Shown here: one piece after another, positions 1 through 8,190 of the stretch
Numbering within the stretch: position 1 is the first letter of the stretch
Layout: every line of letters begins with the position of its first letter
DNA from: CAZHHM01 sp964532225
Lineage (GTDB): Bacteria > Margulisbacteria > WOR-1 > JAKLHX01
Assembly: GCA_964532225.1 (NCBI GenBank)
Contig: CAZHHM010000015.1
Location: 1-44,521, forward strand
Length of the DNA stretch: 44,521 bases
Reading direction: 5' to 3'
Position numbers and translations under genes: made by a program
Notes under the pieces: model-generated
Seen by the model: only the letters and a program-made list of their open reading frames with translations
The model's database searches: none
What the model was told of the DNA's origin: nothing

Positions 1-830
1 CATTGCCTGACTATCGAATACGACTGCATGAGCTCAAGCAGCCTGACAAGCGTCCTGCCGTAAACGTCGGCATGGTCGTCGGTGATCACCTTGAACTCTA
101 TCTCGCCGTATCTGTAGGCAAAGTAAGGGTCATCCCTTCTGATGTCCCTGTCAACACCGGCCGCCCTGGCCACCGGTCCTTGGGCGCCAAGCCTTATCGC
201 GTCCTCTTTTGAGAGCTTGCCAACGCCCAGCAGCCTTTGTATGAGCGTCTTTTCTGTAAGCCCGAGCTCAATGTAGTATTTTGTCTGTTCTTCAAGCGTG
301 TTCATGACCTTGACTATCTCTTCAGCCTGTTCTTTTGATATGTCCCTTTTCGCGCCGCCTATCACGTTCATGGCGTAGTTGACCCTGTTGCCCGTAAGCA
401 TGGCCAGAAGGTCCATCACGGCTTCCCTGTCCCTCCATGAATACATAAGGAGAGAGTCAAAACCTATCTCATGGCCGGCCACTCCCAGCCAAAGAAGGTG
501 GCTGTGTATCCTTTCAAGCTCTCCGATCATCGTTCGGATATATTCTCCGCGTTTCGGCGCTTCAAGCCCTGCTATCTTTTCCACTGCCTGTACATAGCAT
601 GACGGGTGGCTGTGCGAGCAGATGCCGCATATCCTCTCGACAAAGTACAGGTTCTGCACGTATGTCTGTATCTCGCAGGCCTTTTCGACGCCGCGGTGGT
701 TGTAGCCGACTTTCACGCCGACGTTCCTGATCTGTTCTCCCGCGAGGTCAAGGATAAAGCTTTCCGGCTCTTTAAGAGCGGGATGCTGAGGGCCTAGCGG
801 GACCCTGACTATACCCTTTTTCTCAGGCAT
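1..830 (-). CDS. Group 4 [NiFe] hydrogenase / complex I 49-kDa (NuoD-like) large subunit, 3' end outside the window
   Basis: Reading starts at ATG 830 after a good ribosome site (AAGGAGA) and runs open to the window edge, giving about 276 N-terminal residues; the C-terminus is missing. The start GPQHPALKEP and the GYNHRG segment are typical of the NuoD/EchE/MbhL family. Residues 66-75 read RICGICSHSH, a full match to the hydrogenase L1 motif RxCGxCxxxH that supplies two of the four Ni-Fe cysteines (C68, C71); true NuoD proteins lack these cysteines. The C-terminal L2 motif (DPCxxC) would lie outside the window, so a working Ni-Fe site cannot be confirmed and an Mbx-like or other relative remains possible. 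It overlaps the NuoC-like gene by 8 nt and is the last visible gene of the operon. Confidence 0.85.
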   Translation of the reverse strand, partial: MPEKKGIVRVPLGPQHPALKEPESFILDLAGEQIRNVGVKVGYNHRGVEKACEIQTYVQNLYFVERICGICSHSHPSCYVQAVEKIAGLEAPKRGEYIRTMIGELERIHSHLLWLGVAGHEIGFDSLLMYSWRDREAVMDLLAMLTGNRVNYAMNVIGGAKRDISKEQAEEIVKVMNTLEEQTKYYIELGLTEKTLIQRLLGVGKLSKEDAIRLGAQGPVARAAGVDRDIRRDDPYFAYRYGEIEFKVITDDHADVYGRTLVRLLELMQSYSIVRQ

Positions 831-1299
831 TGCTTTTCTCCTTTCCCTGTTTTGACGGGTCCTTCCAGTCCTTCCTGAGGGGATGGCTGCCTGCCGGCCA
901 ATCATCAGGCAGAGGGTAGCGCATGCCCGGAGGCAGGCCCTGGACGTCCACGCCGAGAAGATCAACTATCTCGCGCTCGTACAGTTCCGAATTCCTGAAC
1001 AGATCGATCACGCTCCTGATCGGCTCTTTGTCCTTTACTATCCTTGTCCTGAGGTTCATGACGATCGTATTGTCCTTTGAAGCCAGGTGATATATGAGGG
1101 CGATGTTCTCTCCCTCATCAAGACCGGTGATCGTAATGAGTATGGTGAAATCTCGCGAGATAAGGTACTCCAGTACCTGACGGAAATCCTTTGAGGCCAC
1201 ATCCACCCATATCCTTCGTTCGCTTTGCACTTTTACGGTCTCGGCCAGTGAGGGGTACTTTTTTATAATGTCTTCCCTGACTTTTTCAATATCCATCAT
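823..1299 (-). CDS. NuoC-like 30-kDa subunit of the membrane complex
   Basis: 158 residues from ATG 1299, which overlaps the stop of the NuoB-like gene as ATGA and follows a GGAGGG ribosome site; ATG 1296 is an equally possible start. The protein has the 30-kDa/NuoC/EchD fold signature: the segment REIVDLLGV followed by MRYPLPDDWP and a short charged tail with PLRKDW, where the family helps attach the peripheral arm. There are no cofactor-binding residues, as expected. Position between the B- and D-like genes matches complex I and group 4 hydrogenase operons. Confidence 0.85.
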   Translation of the reverse strand: MMDIEKVREDIIKKYPSLAETVKVQSERRIWVDVASKDFRQVLEYLISRDFTILITITGLDEGENIALIYHLASKDNTIVMNLRTRIVKDKEPIRSVIDLFRNSELYEREIVDLLGVDVQGLPPGMRYPLPDDWPAGSHPLRKDWKDPSKQGKEKSNA

Positions 1300-1733
1300 T
1301 TCTTTCCCTCCAGCTTCTGAAGAAGCTTCACAACGCCGTCGATGATAGCCTGCGGGCTTGCCGGGCATCCCGGTATATAAGCGTCTACAGGGATGACCTT
1401 GTCCACCCCGTGCTCGACACTGTAGCAGTTGTAGAAGACCCCGCTGTCGATTGAACAGGTGCCGACAGCGACCACGAACTTCGGCTCCGGCATCTGCTCG
1501 TATATCCTCACCAGCCTGTCCTTGATCTGTTTGGTGACCGGACCTGAGCACAGAAGCACATCGGCATGTCTTGGTGTGCCCTTGAGCAGGACCCCGAACC
1601 TCTCGACATCGAACCTTGGCGTAAGTGCAGCGACTATCTCGATATCGCAGGCGTTGCACGAGCCCGTGTTGAAATGTATGACCCAGGGAGATTTTGTTCT
1701 CGCCCAGGTCAGTACTTTATCCGCTAATTTCAT
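1296..1733 (-). CDS. NuoB-like / group 4 hydrogenase small subunit, one [4Fe-4S] cluster
   Basis: 145 residues. Cysteines for the proximal (N2-type) cluster are visible in GSCNACDIE near residue 27, GTCSIDSG near 92, and PGCPASP near 124. The CxxCD arrangement resembles hydrogenase small subunits (HycG, EchC, MbhJ) rather than the adjacent Cys-Cys of true NuoB, agreeing with the L1 motif in the large subunit. It would carry electrons from a ferredoxin-like arm to the active site. Six bases separate it from the NuoA-like gene upstream, and AGGGGG about 10 nt before ATG 1733 may act as ribosome site. Confidence 0.88.
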   Translation of the reverse strand: MKLADKVLTWARTKSPWVIHFNTGSCNACDIEIVAALTPRFDVERFGVLLKGTPRHADVLLCSGPVTKQIKDRLVRIYEQMPEPKFVVAVGTCSIDSGVFYNCYSVEHGVDKVIPVDAYIPGCPASPQAIIDGVVKLLQKLEGKK

Positions 1734-1739
1734 TTATGC

Positions 1740-2078
1740 TTACCCCCTGAAAAGTATGAACAATCCGAGCATTGCGCCCGCCACGTAAAGCAACGCGACG
1801 GCCAGCGCTCCTGCCGTCCCGGTCTGCGCGGTGGCCGCTATCAGCGCCACCACGTGAAGTATCGTAAAGAAGAACGCGAACGGGAAGAACTGTCCGTAAT
1901 CAGGCTGCACCCTGTGCTGCTTGACGTCCTCGCCGCTGGCATATGCCTTTCTTAAGGCGCCCTCAGGGCCCTTTCTCTTGAATGCCAGAGGTTTTGAAAG
2001 ATATGACATGAGCCATGACACCGCAAGCATTATCAGAAAAGCCGCAGGAGGCAGCAGTATCAATGTCTTGATGTCCAT
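1740..2078 (-). CDS. NuoA-like small membrane subunit
   Basis: 112 residues with three hydrophobic helices. The loop YASGEDVKQHRVQPDYGQFFPFAF corresponds in place to the conserved loop of NuoA (YECGE...FYL.AL.F). The following helix reads TILHVVALIAATA, where NuoA normally carries an acidic pair (D-I/V-E); those charges are missing here. Its place between K- and B-like genes supports the call. A NuoA-like subunit is normal in complex I and unusual for hydrogenases. The family call is moderate because the protein is short and divergent. Confidence 0.6.
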   Translation of the reverse strand: MDIKTLILLPPAAFLIMLAVSWLMSYLSKPLAFKRKGPEGALRKAYASGEDVKQHRVQPDYGQFFPFAFFFTILHVVALIAATAQTGTAGALAVALLYVAGAMLGLFILFRG

Positions 2079-2079
2079 A

Positions 2080-2403
2080 TTAACCCTTGAGCCCCCTTAT
2101 GTTGCGAACGTCAAGATCCCCGAAGTTGTCGTGCGCGTTTATTATCAAACCGCCGGCCACCACGACCACAACGACCTCGATCACGATCACGGTGATCACA
2201 ATGGCCTGTGCCAGGGCCATGTGCCCGCTAAGATAGCCCATGGCTATTATGAACAGCGTCACCCCTTTTATCAGCACTTCAAGTCCTATCAGGACCCTAA
2301 GCAGGTTGTAGGTAACCGTAATGCAGAACAGACCTTCTATCACGAGCAGAACAAAGGTCCCCAGCATGAGCCAGAAGAACTGTGACTGGTCAATTCCCGC
2401 CAT
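2080..2403 (-). CDS. NuoK-like antiporter-module subunit
   Basis: 107 residues from ATG 2403, chosen because GGAGA lies 5 nt upstream; an in-frame start eight codons earlier lacks this. Three transmembrane helices carry the two buried glutamates typical of NuoK/MrpC: E42 in LIGLEVLIKG and E76 in VIVIEVVVV, which relay protons or sodium along the membrane arm. It overlaps the NuoJ-like gene by 14 nt and is 1 nt from the NuoA-like gene. The C-terminal tail (INAHDNFGDLDV) is longer than usual. Confidence 0.85.
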   Translation of the reverse strand: MAGIDQSQFFWLMLGTFVLLVIEGLFCITVTYNLLRVLIGLEVLIKGVTLFIIAMGYLSGHMALAQAIVITVIVIEVVVVVVAGGLIINAHDNFGDLDVRNIRGLKG

Positions 2404-2893
2404 TTTTGTCTCCTTTGAAAAGGACAAGGACCCCGAACACTCCGGCGATAAGTGCGACTATCTGTCCGAAAAGGTCAAGCCTTCTTAAATGCCATAATAT
2501 CGTCCTCGGGTCAGGGATCGCCTCAAAGCCCGGCGCAGGGAAATCGAGCGGGATATACATGAACCATACCGCTATCCCTCCGAGTATCAGCACTATCGGA
2601 AGATATTTGAACCTTTCGATCCTCGCGTTCCTGTGCGCGGCCTTTTCTTCCTCCTGCAGTCTCTTGGTCATTGCTATCACGCTAACGAAAAGCACAAGTA
2701 TAAGCCCGCCACATACCGTCAGCTCGAACACTGCCGCCAGCGGAGCCCCCATCTGGAACATAAGCATCGAAAGCAGAGCGCTTGTCAGCGCCAGGAAAAG
2801 TGCCGCCCTGAGCAGCAGATTTGTCATGATAGCCGACCACGCGGCCATGACGACAAGCAAAAGGAGCAGTACCATTATCGCGAAATAGCTCAT
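2390..2893 (-). CDS. NuoJ-like membrane subunit
   Basis: 167 residues, about five hydrophobic helices. The segment FELTVCGGLILVLFVSVIAMT matches the NuoJ third helix region (V-Y-x-G-A-I-x-V-L-F in complex I), here without the tyrosine and with a cysteine. A charged loop (KRLQEEEKAAHRNARIERFK) follows. It starts within the end of the N/M-like antiporter gene (4-nt ATGA overlap), indicating translational coupling. Confidence 0.82.
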   Translation of the reverse strand: MSYFAIMVLLLLLVVMAAWSAIMTNLLLRAALFLALTSALLSMLMFQMGAPLAAVFELTVCGGLILVLFVSVIAMTKRLQEEEKAAHRNARIERFKYLPIVLILGGIAVWFMYIPLDFPAPGFEAIPDPRTILWHLRRLDLFGQIVALIAGVFGVLVLFKGDKNGGN

Positions 2894-4302
2894 TTGATCA
2901 CCATATTCATTATCAGCGGGAACGCTATTCCCGCCAGGACCGTTATCGATGTAAGTATTACCGATACGGCGACAACGCCTGTGCCGGCTTCTTTAACTTC
3001 CGCAATGGCAGCCGACGGCTTGCCCCAGAACATGCCTCTCTGCAGCTGCAGGAAATAGGCAAGAGTAAGAACGCTGGCAAGCACGGCGATCACCGTGTAC
3101 CAGAACAGTCCCGCCGTCCACAGCGAGATGATTATCAGCAGTTTGCTCCAAAAACCTGACAGAGGAGGCACTCCGGCAGTGGAAAGGGCCGCTATCGCGG
3201 AAGAAACGCCTGTGACAGGCATCTTTGCGGCGATACCCTCGAACTTCTCTATCTCGGTAGAGCCTGTCCTTGATTCGACAGCTGCGGCATTGATAAATAG
3301 CTGAGCCTTGAACACCGCGTGGTTAACAAAATGGAACAATGCGGCAAAGAGCCCTATCCAGTTGCCTGCTCCGAGACCAAGTATGATATACCCCATCTGG
3401 CTGATGCTCGAATAGGCAAGCATTCTCTTCATGTCCTTCTGCCCGAGCGCCGCGAGCGCCCCTATGACCACAGAGACAGCGCCAAGGATGAGCAATGCTT
3501 CCCTTAGCGGAAGGAACAGCGAGTTTGTCGCCGTGAGTATCCTTATAATAGAGAATATTCCTGATGCCTTTGTCACTATCCCGGCCAGGAACACAGAGAC
3601 CGCCGTAGGCGACGCGCTGTACGCGTCAGGCAGCCAGCCGTGAAACGGCACGAGACCGCCTTTAATGAACAGGCCGATAAGGAACAGGATCAGGCCTGCC
3701 CCCGCGAACACGCTGACGCTGTCCCCTGCCAGGCTTATCCTGACCGCCTCGAAGCTCACGCTGCCTGTGACCAGCACAAAAAGCGCGATGGATGTAAGCA
3801 TGAAAGTGGATGCCACAACGGACAGGATGAGATACTTGAATGACGCTTCGAGCCCTCCGTTATCCCTGTTAAGGGCTATCATGATGAACGAAGCGACCGC
3901 CGTCACCTCGATGAACACATAAAGAGAGAAAAGGTCCCTGACCATTGAGATCCCGTTGATGCCGATCAAAGCCACAAGAAGAAGGCTGGCAAAGTTCAGC
4001 TTCTGCCCGTCGCTCTTGATCAATGCCCACCCTGCCACTGTGCTTGCCAGCCCGGCAAGCGCGACAGAGAAAAGCAGAACAGCGCTGAGATTGTCGGCAT
4101 ACATGTTGAACCTTAAGAAAGAAACGAGAGAGTCCAGAGCATAGGCCTGCGCGACAAAAAGCGGGGACAGCAGCACAGCCGCCATCTGCGCCGTGAACAA
4201 AAGCACAAGCGACCAGAACGACACAGCGGCCCTTATCTGCTTTGGAAGCAGATTAATCAGGGCAAGCGCTGCGAACGGGACCAGTATCAGCAAATAGCTC
4301 AT
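2890..4302 (-). CDS. Proton-conducting antiporter-like subunit (NuoN/NuoM/MrpD type)
   Basis: 470 residues, about 14 transmembrane helices, with the proton-conducting domain of the NuoL/M/N and Mrp families. Family markers seen: a glutamate in helix 5 (YVFIEVTAVASF), a lysine before the broken helix 7 (LFIKGGLVPFHGWLPDAYSASPT), and KDMKRMLAYSSISQMGYI. The length and sequence fit NuoN/MrpD/MbhH rather than NuoL. One of three antiporter-like subunits encoded together here. It begins 1 nt after the NuoL-like stop. Confidence 0.9.
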   Translation of the reverse strand: MSYLLILVPFAALALINLLPKQIRAAVSFWSLVLLFTAQMAAVLLSPLFVAQAYALDSLVSFLRFNMYADNLSAVLLFSVALAGLASTVAGWALIKSDGQKLNFASLLLVALIGINGISMVRDLFSLYVFIEVTAVASFIMIALNRDNGGLEASFKYLILSVVASTFMLTSIALFVLVTGSVSFEAVRISLAGDSVSVFAGAGLILFLIGLFIKGGLVPFHGWLPDAYSASPTAVSVFLAGIVTKASGIFSIIRILTATNSLFLPLREALLILGAVSVVIGALAALGQKDMKRMLAYSSISQMGYIILGLGAGNWIGLFAALFHFVNHAVFKAQLFINAAAVESRTGSTEIEKFEGIAAKMPVTGVSSAIAALSTAGVPPLSGFWSKLLIIISLWTAGLFWYTVIAVLASVLTLAYFLQLQRGMFWGKPSAAIAEVKEAGTGVVAVSVILTSITVLAGIAFPLIMNMVIK

Positions 4303-4303
4303 A

Positions 4304-6127
4304 TTACCTCAATACGTACAGGAGCACTATCAGGGCCCCTGCCAACGACCAGATCACATAAACCGAGAAATTTCCGTTATGCGCTTTTTTTATTGAATCT
4401 GACAGCGCAAGCGTCGGAACTACCGAAAGTCTTTCGTATATCCAGTCCACGGCCCTGTCAATTGCATAAAGCACGCCTGCGGCCAAGTATGCGGCCGTGA
4501 TGCCTATGTTGTAGGGATCGAACATCCTCTTTTCTGCCTTGTCGTATATGCCGCTTAGCACCGGAGCATAGTGTATATGGTCGGCAGCACCCAGTCCTTT
4601 GCCCGTCCTTTTTACGCCCCAGAGATGGTTAAGAACAGCCGCTATGAGCACGACCACCGTCAGGACCACGAGCAGGGTGCTTGCGGGCCAGCCGGCGAAA
4701 TGATGCCCGTGCTCAACATGCCCGAGCACAGGTACTATGAATTTTTCTATGGGGAAAGCGTTGAACAGACCAAAGAATATGCACACCCCGGCAATTATCA
4801 CCATAGGGACAAGCATGCTCACAGGAGCTTCTTTCACGCTCTTGTTCTTTTCTTCGAGCTTTCCGAAATAAGCCGCATGGCCAAGCTTCAGGAATGAAGC
4901 GGCCGTAAGGAAAGAGCCCAGTATCGCGCCGGCGTAGAATATCCAGCCCCTTTCAAGAGCTCCGTCATAGACCAGTTCCTTCGAGAAGAAACCGTTGAAA
5001 GGAGGCACTCCTGAGATCGAAAGCGCTGCTACAAGGAAACACGCAAATGTCACCGGCATTAGCTTTGCGAGCCCGCCAAGCTTTGAAAGATCGGTGGTCC
5101 CGGCCTGCTTTTCTACGGCGCCCCCCGTGAGGAACAGGGTCGACTTGTAAAGCGCATGGTTGATCATGTGGAAGACCCCGCCCACTATGCCTGCGGGAAC
5201 AGCGGTCCCGATACCAAGTATCATGTACCCGACCTGGCTTATCGCGTGGTATGAGAGCAGTCTTTTATAGTCCTTTTGGACAAGGGCCATCATCACCGGC
5301 AGAAGAATGGTTATCAGGCCGACCGTCATGACCAGAGGGCTGACCCATGAGGAAGGATCAAGTTTGAACATATCAAGCGATATCCTTGTAAGGAAGTAAA
5401 TGCCGAGCAGCTTTTCAAGTGCCGCCGGAAGGAATGCCATGAACGGAAGCGGAGCGTCCTTTGCCGCATCGGGTATCCAGCTGTGGAAAGGCATGGAACC
5501 TGCCTTGGCGATAGCGCCCGTCATCATAAGGATATATGCGGCCGCCCCCAGCGTATCAAGCTGAAGGTGAATAGAAGATATCGTAAAGGTCTTGGCAAGA
5601 TAGCCTGTCAGCGCTACACCGAGCATAAGACATAGGTCGGCCACTCCGACCAATACGAACGCTTTGATGGCCGTCTTCCAGGAATCTTTACCGCCTATCA
5701 TTATCATGCCGAACATGGTCAGCATCAGGCTCTCCCAGAAGAACAGCAGAAAGACCAGGTTGTTCGCCAGCACTGCGCCGTTGCTGAGACCAAGTGTTAT
5801 AAGGAAATACGAGTAGAACTGGTTGGTGCTGGGCTTCCCGGACATGAAAGCGCTCGAGTACAGCGCCAAAAGGATGCTGAACCCTGCTATGGCCAGCAGA
5901 ATGAACGAGCTGAACTGATAATTCCTGAGAGCGAACTCTATCCCGTAACCGCCCCAGGGTATCGCGACTGCGATATCGGTCTTGTAAAGCATGAACACTA
6001 TGCCAAGGTTGACGGCTGCCGCGAGCAGGGTTACCGCCTCTTTTACGAACTTTACCCGGCTGGGTATCAGCAGGTTAATGACACCCGCGATGATAGGCAG
6101 CAGTATCAATAAAAGCATCAGTTTCAT
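4304..6127 (-). CDS. Antiporter-like subunit of NuoL type with long C-terminal extension
   Basis: 607 residues. The N-terminal about 480 residues form a proton-conducting domain: FFWESLMLTMFG (helix 5 glutamate), GAIAKAGSMPFHSWIPDAAKDAPLP (helix 7 lysine) and KDYKRLLSYHAISQVGYM. The remaining 120 residues hold a histidine-rich stretch (HVEHGHHFAGW) and further helices ending in a transmembrane segment (VYVIWSLAGALIVLLYVL), which resembles the extended C-terminus of NuoL/HyfB relatives that braces the membrane arm. Overlaps the upstream gene by 4 nt (ATGA). Confidence 0.9.
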   Translation of the reverse strand: MKLMLLLILLPIIAGVINLLIPSRVKFVKEAVTLLAAAVNLGIVFMLYKTDIAVAIPWGGYGIEFALRNYQFSSFILLAIAGFSILLALYSSAFMSGKPSTNQFYSYFLITLGLSNGAVLANNLVFLLFFWESLMLTMFGMIMIGGKDSWKTAIKAFVLVGVADLCLMLGVALTGYLAKTFTISSIHLQLDTLGAAAYILMMTGAIAKAGSMPFHSWIPDAAKDAPLPFMAFLPAALEKLLGIYFLTRISLDMFKLDPSSWVSPLVMTVGLITILLPVMMALVQKDYKRLLSYHAISQVGYMILGIGTAVPAGIVGGVFHMINHALYKSTLFLTGGAVEKQAGTTDLSKLGGLAKLMPVTFACFLVAALSISGVPPFNGFFSKELVYDGALERGWIFYAGAILGSFLTAASFLKLGHAAYFGKLEEKNKSVKEAPVSMLVPMVIIAGVCIFFGLFNAFPIEKFIVPVLGHVEHGHHFAGWPASTLLVVLTVVVLIAAVLNHLWGVKRTGKGLGAADHIHYAPVLSGIYDKAEKRMFDPYNIGITAAYLAAGVLYAIDRAVDWIYERLSVVPTLALSDSIKKAHNGNFSVYVIWSLAGALIVLLYVLR

Positions 6128-7593
6128 TTAAGCATCCCTATTGTCGGGAACAAAGCTGTTTTAAAGAACCCCGCGAAATAATCAACGGAGAATCCGGCAG
6201 CCAGAGAAAGTACGGCCAGAAGCGCCACCGAAAAGACCATCAGTCCGGTCTTTTCTTTGCCCGGGACCTTGGCCTCACCGAGGAAAAGCATAGTGAACAG
6301 CCTGAAAAGATATACTATGGTCAGCACCGCGCCGAGAATGAAGACAAAAGCCAACTTGCCGTTGCCGCCGTCCACCGCGCCCGCGATGACCAGATATTTG
6401 CTGAAGAACCCTCCCAGCGGAGGCACGCCCATTACGGAAAAAGCGCAGAACAGGAAAGCGACCGCCGTTACCGGCATTGTCTTTATCAGGCCGCCAAGCT
6501 TAGTGATGTCCTTTGTCCCGGTATTCTGCTCGATTATTCCTGCCGAAAGGAAAAGGCCGCCTTTTGCCAGACCATGCATCAATATATAAAGAAGCGCGCC
6601 CAATATACCGATCGGGCTGTTGGTCGCAAGGCCCAGGAAAATAAAGGCTATCTGGCTGACCGTTGAATAAGCAATTATTCTCTTGAGGTCGGTTTCAAGC
6701 AACGCGGCACCTGCAGCGACCAGCGCTGATACTGCTGCGATGATCATGACCCCGACATGCCAGAAATAGCTCATGCCGAAGGTCAATATGAAGAGCCTTG
6801 CAAAGACATATACGCCTATCTTGACCAGCACGGCCGCGTGCAGAAGAGCGGTCACCGGTGAAGGCGCAACGCCCGCGTCAGGCAGCCATGTATGGAAAGG
6901 CAGGGTCGCCGATTTTGAAAGTATGCCGAACAGGACCAGTCCGACGGCGATATCGGCGAGCACTATCCCGCTTCCGGGAATAAGGTCGAAAGAACCGGTC
7001 TGGCTTAGCACCATAAGGAAGCCTATCAACATGACTACGGCACCGAAAAAGGTCACCATGAACGATTTATCGGCCTTTAAGATGTCCTTTTTGCCCCTGT
7101 AGAACCCTATCAGCCTCCAGCTGGTTATCGCCGTGATCTCCCAGAACAGATAAAGGAATATCAGGTTGGCACTGTAGATTATTCCCATCATTGAGCCAAG
7201 GAACATGACCACCATAAAGTAGTACTCGTTCTGGTTCTCGTAATGGTCGATATAATCAAAGGAAAAAAGGACTATTATCGCGCCGATGAGCGAAGAGACA
7301 ACGGCCATGAAAACGGCCAGCGCGTCGGCATTAAGTATGAAGTTCAGGCCAAAAGGCATCGGCATTGCCAGGACAAGCTTATGTCCGGCGCTTATCGCGG
7401 GGAACATTGATGCCGAAAGCAGGAAAGAGACGAGCACAAAAGCAAGGGCCATGTAGTTCCTGAGTAACTTTGAGAACCTGCCTGCTATCGGAAGAGTAAC
7501 GGCGCCCAGGATCGGGGTGAATACCGTCAAAAGCAGCACTAAAGATGTATTATTTACTATATATTCCGTCATTTTGACAAAATAAAACCCCAC
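6124..7593 (-). CDS. First antiporter-like subunit (NuoM/NuoL/MrpA-N type) of the complex
   Basis: 489 residues if translation begins at GTG 7593; ATG 7572 is an alternative. Key residues: E152 in LFWEITAITSW, K227 in LSKSATLPFHTWLPDAGVAPSP, K258, and K344 in LMHGLAKGGLFLS. The FWEIT and VAPSPVTALLHAAVLVK segments are closest to HyfB/MrpA-like members. A GAGAGGG lies about 10 nt before the GTG. This is the promoter-proximal gene, so three ion-channel modules precede the J-K-A-B-C-D set, an order unlike the classical nuoA-N operon. Confidence 0.88.
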   Translation of the reverse strand: MGFYFVKMTEYIVNNTSLVLLLTVFTPILGAVTLPIAGRFSKLLRNYMALAFVLVSFLLSASMFPAISAGHKLVLAMPMPFGLNFILNADALAVFMAVVSSLIGAIIVLFSFDYIDHYENQNEYYFMVVMFLGSMMGIIYSANLIFLYLFWEITAITSWRLIGFYRGKKDILKADKSFMVTFFGAVVMLIGFLMVLSQTGSFDLIPGSGIVLADIAVGLVLFGILSKSATLPFHTWLPDAGVAPSPVTALLHAAVLVKIGVYVFARLFILTFGMSYFWHVGVMIIAAVSALVAAGAALLETDLKRIIAYSTVSQIAFIFLGLATNSPIGILGALLYILMHGLAKGGLFLSAGIIEQNTGTKDITKLGGLIKTMPVTAVAFLFCAFSVMGVPPLGGFFSKYLVIAGAVDGGNGKLAFVFILGAVLTIVYLFRLFTMLFLGEAKVPGKEKTGLMVFSVALLAVLSLAAGFSVDYFAGFFKTALFPTIGMLK

Positions 7594-7663
7594 CCTTATA
7601 AAACCCTCTCTGCAAGAGCTTCCGGATGAGGAGTTTACTCAAACATACATTGTTTCAGTACCT

Positions 7664-7692
7664 ATTTTAATACATTTGGAAGGGGGTGTCAA
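7664..7692 (-). promoter_or_regulatory. Sigma-70-type promoter of the hydrogenase/complex I operon
   Basis: On the minus strand TTGACA (7692-7687) and TAAAAT (7669-7664) are separated by exactly 17 nt. Transcription would start near 7657 and leave a leader of about 65-85 nt before the first antiporter gene. The -35 box lies just beside the repeat-rich region around the four-helix-bundle gene. Confidence 0.7.
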
Positions 7693-7711
7693 TTTGGGGG
7701 GAGTGAAGAAG

Positions 7712-7796
7712 AAGTTAGTTAGTTAGTTAGTTTGTTAGTTGGTTAGTTGGTTGGTTCGAAGGGAAGTGGGGAAGTTGGTTAGTGGGGAAGTTTGTT
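7712..7796. repeat. GTTAG/GTTGG low-complexity tract
   Basis: The plus strand carries stacked copies of GTTA and GTTG (7714-7756), then GGGAAGTGGGGAAGTTGG and AGTGGGGAAGTTTG. The tract runs into the last codons of the four-helix-bundle gene, so its C-terminal residues NKLPH and stop are repeat-derived. The same motif family is seen at 8175-8304 in opposite orientation and inside fmt at 15092-15112. Confidence 0.8.
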
Positions 7797-8190
7797 GGCC
7801 TTATACTTGCTAATGAATGAATTCAGTTGAGGAAAAAGGTTGTCAACGATAACGTTTGTCCTTTCAAAAGTTTCAGTTCGGACAACACCACGTTTTAATG
7901 CCTTTTTTAACCAGAACCTTAGTTCCTGTATCGATCCTCTTGAATAATACAGAAATTGCAACGTTTCTTTAACACTGATCCTCCCTTGGCTCTCCGCTAT
8001 GTTTGCGCCGATCGAATCGGCTGATCTGACGATCTGAGTCCCGATGGTACTTTTAGCGAACCAGTCCTTTGTGCTCACATCATCCCAGATGAGATCCGAT
8101 ATTTCGTTAGCTAGAGCAAGGATCCTTAGTTCTTCACTTCCTTTATACACATATCCCTCCTTTCAATTGGCTCTAACCAACTAACAAACT
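7729..8190. mobile_element. Candidate mini-element: four-helix-bundle gene between perfect 18-bp inverted repeats
   Basis: AGTTTGTTAGTTGGTTAG at 7729-7746 is the exact reverse complement of 8173-8190. The two arms enclose only the four-helix-bundle gene. No transposase is encoded and no clear target duplication is seen, so this is a candidate; simple-sequence origin of both arms is the alternative. Confidence 0.45.
7779..8150 (-). CDS. Four-helix-bundle protein (23S rRNA intervening-sequence protein family)
   Basis: 123 residues from GTG 8150, with GGAGGG 4 nt upstream deciding the start. Family signatures are IVRSADSIGANIAESQGR near residues 40-57, the run LQFLYYSRGSIQELRFWL, and helical heptads throughout. 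Members were first seen inside 23S rRNA intervening sequences of Leptospira; most copies are stand-alone genes of unknown function, and the accessory protein Avd of diversity-generating retroelements is a relative. No 23S rRNA or reverse transcriptase is in the window. The gene is enclosed by inverted and direct repeats, and its last codons are encoded by repeat sequence, which suggests a small mobile unit. Confidence 0.85.
   Translation of the reverse strand: MYKGSEELRILALANEISDLIWDDVSTKDWFAKSTIGTQIVRSADSIGANIAESQGRISVKETLQFLYYSRGSIQELRFWLKKALKRGVVRTETFERTNVIVDNLFPQLNSFISKYKANKLPH

Noticed and set aside
823..1659. A 278-residue reading of the NuoC-like frame
   Set aside because: The first 120 residues are antisense-like noise overlapping the NuoB-like gene in another frame; the real start with ribosome site is at 1299.
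7779..8150. Part of a 23S rRNA intervening sequence
   Set aside because: No rRNA sequence flanks the gene.
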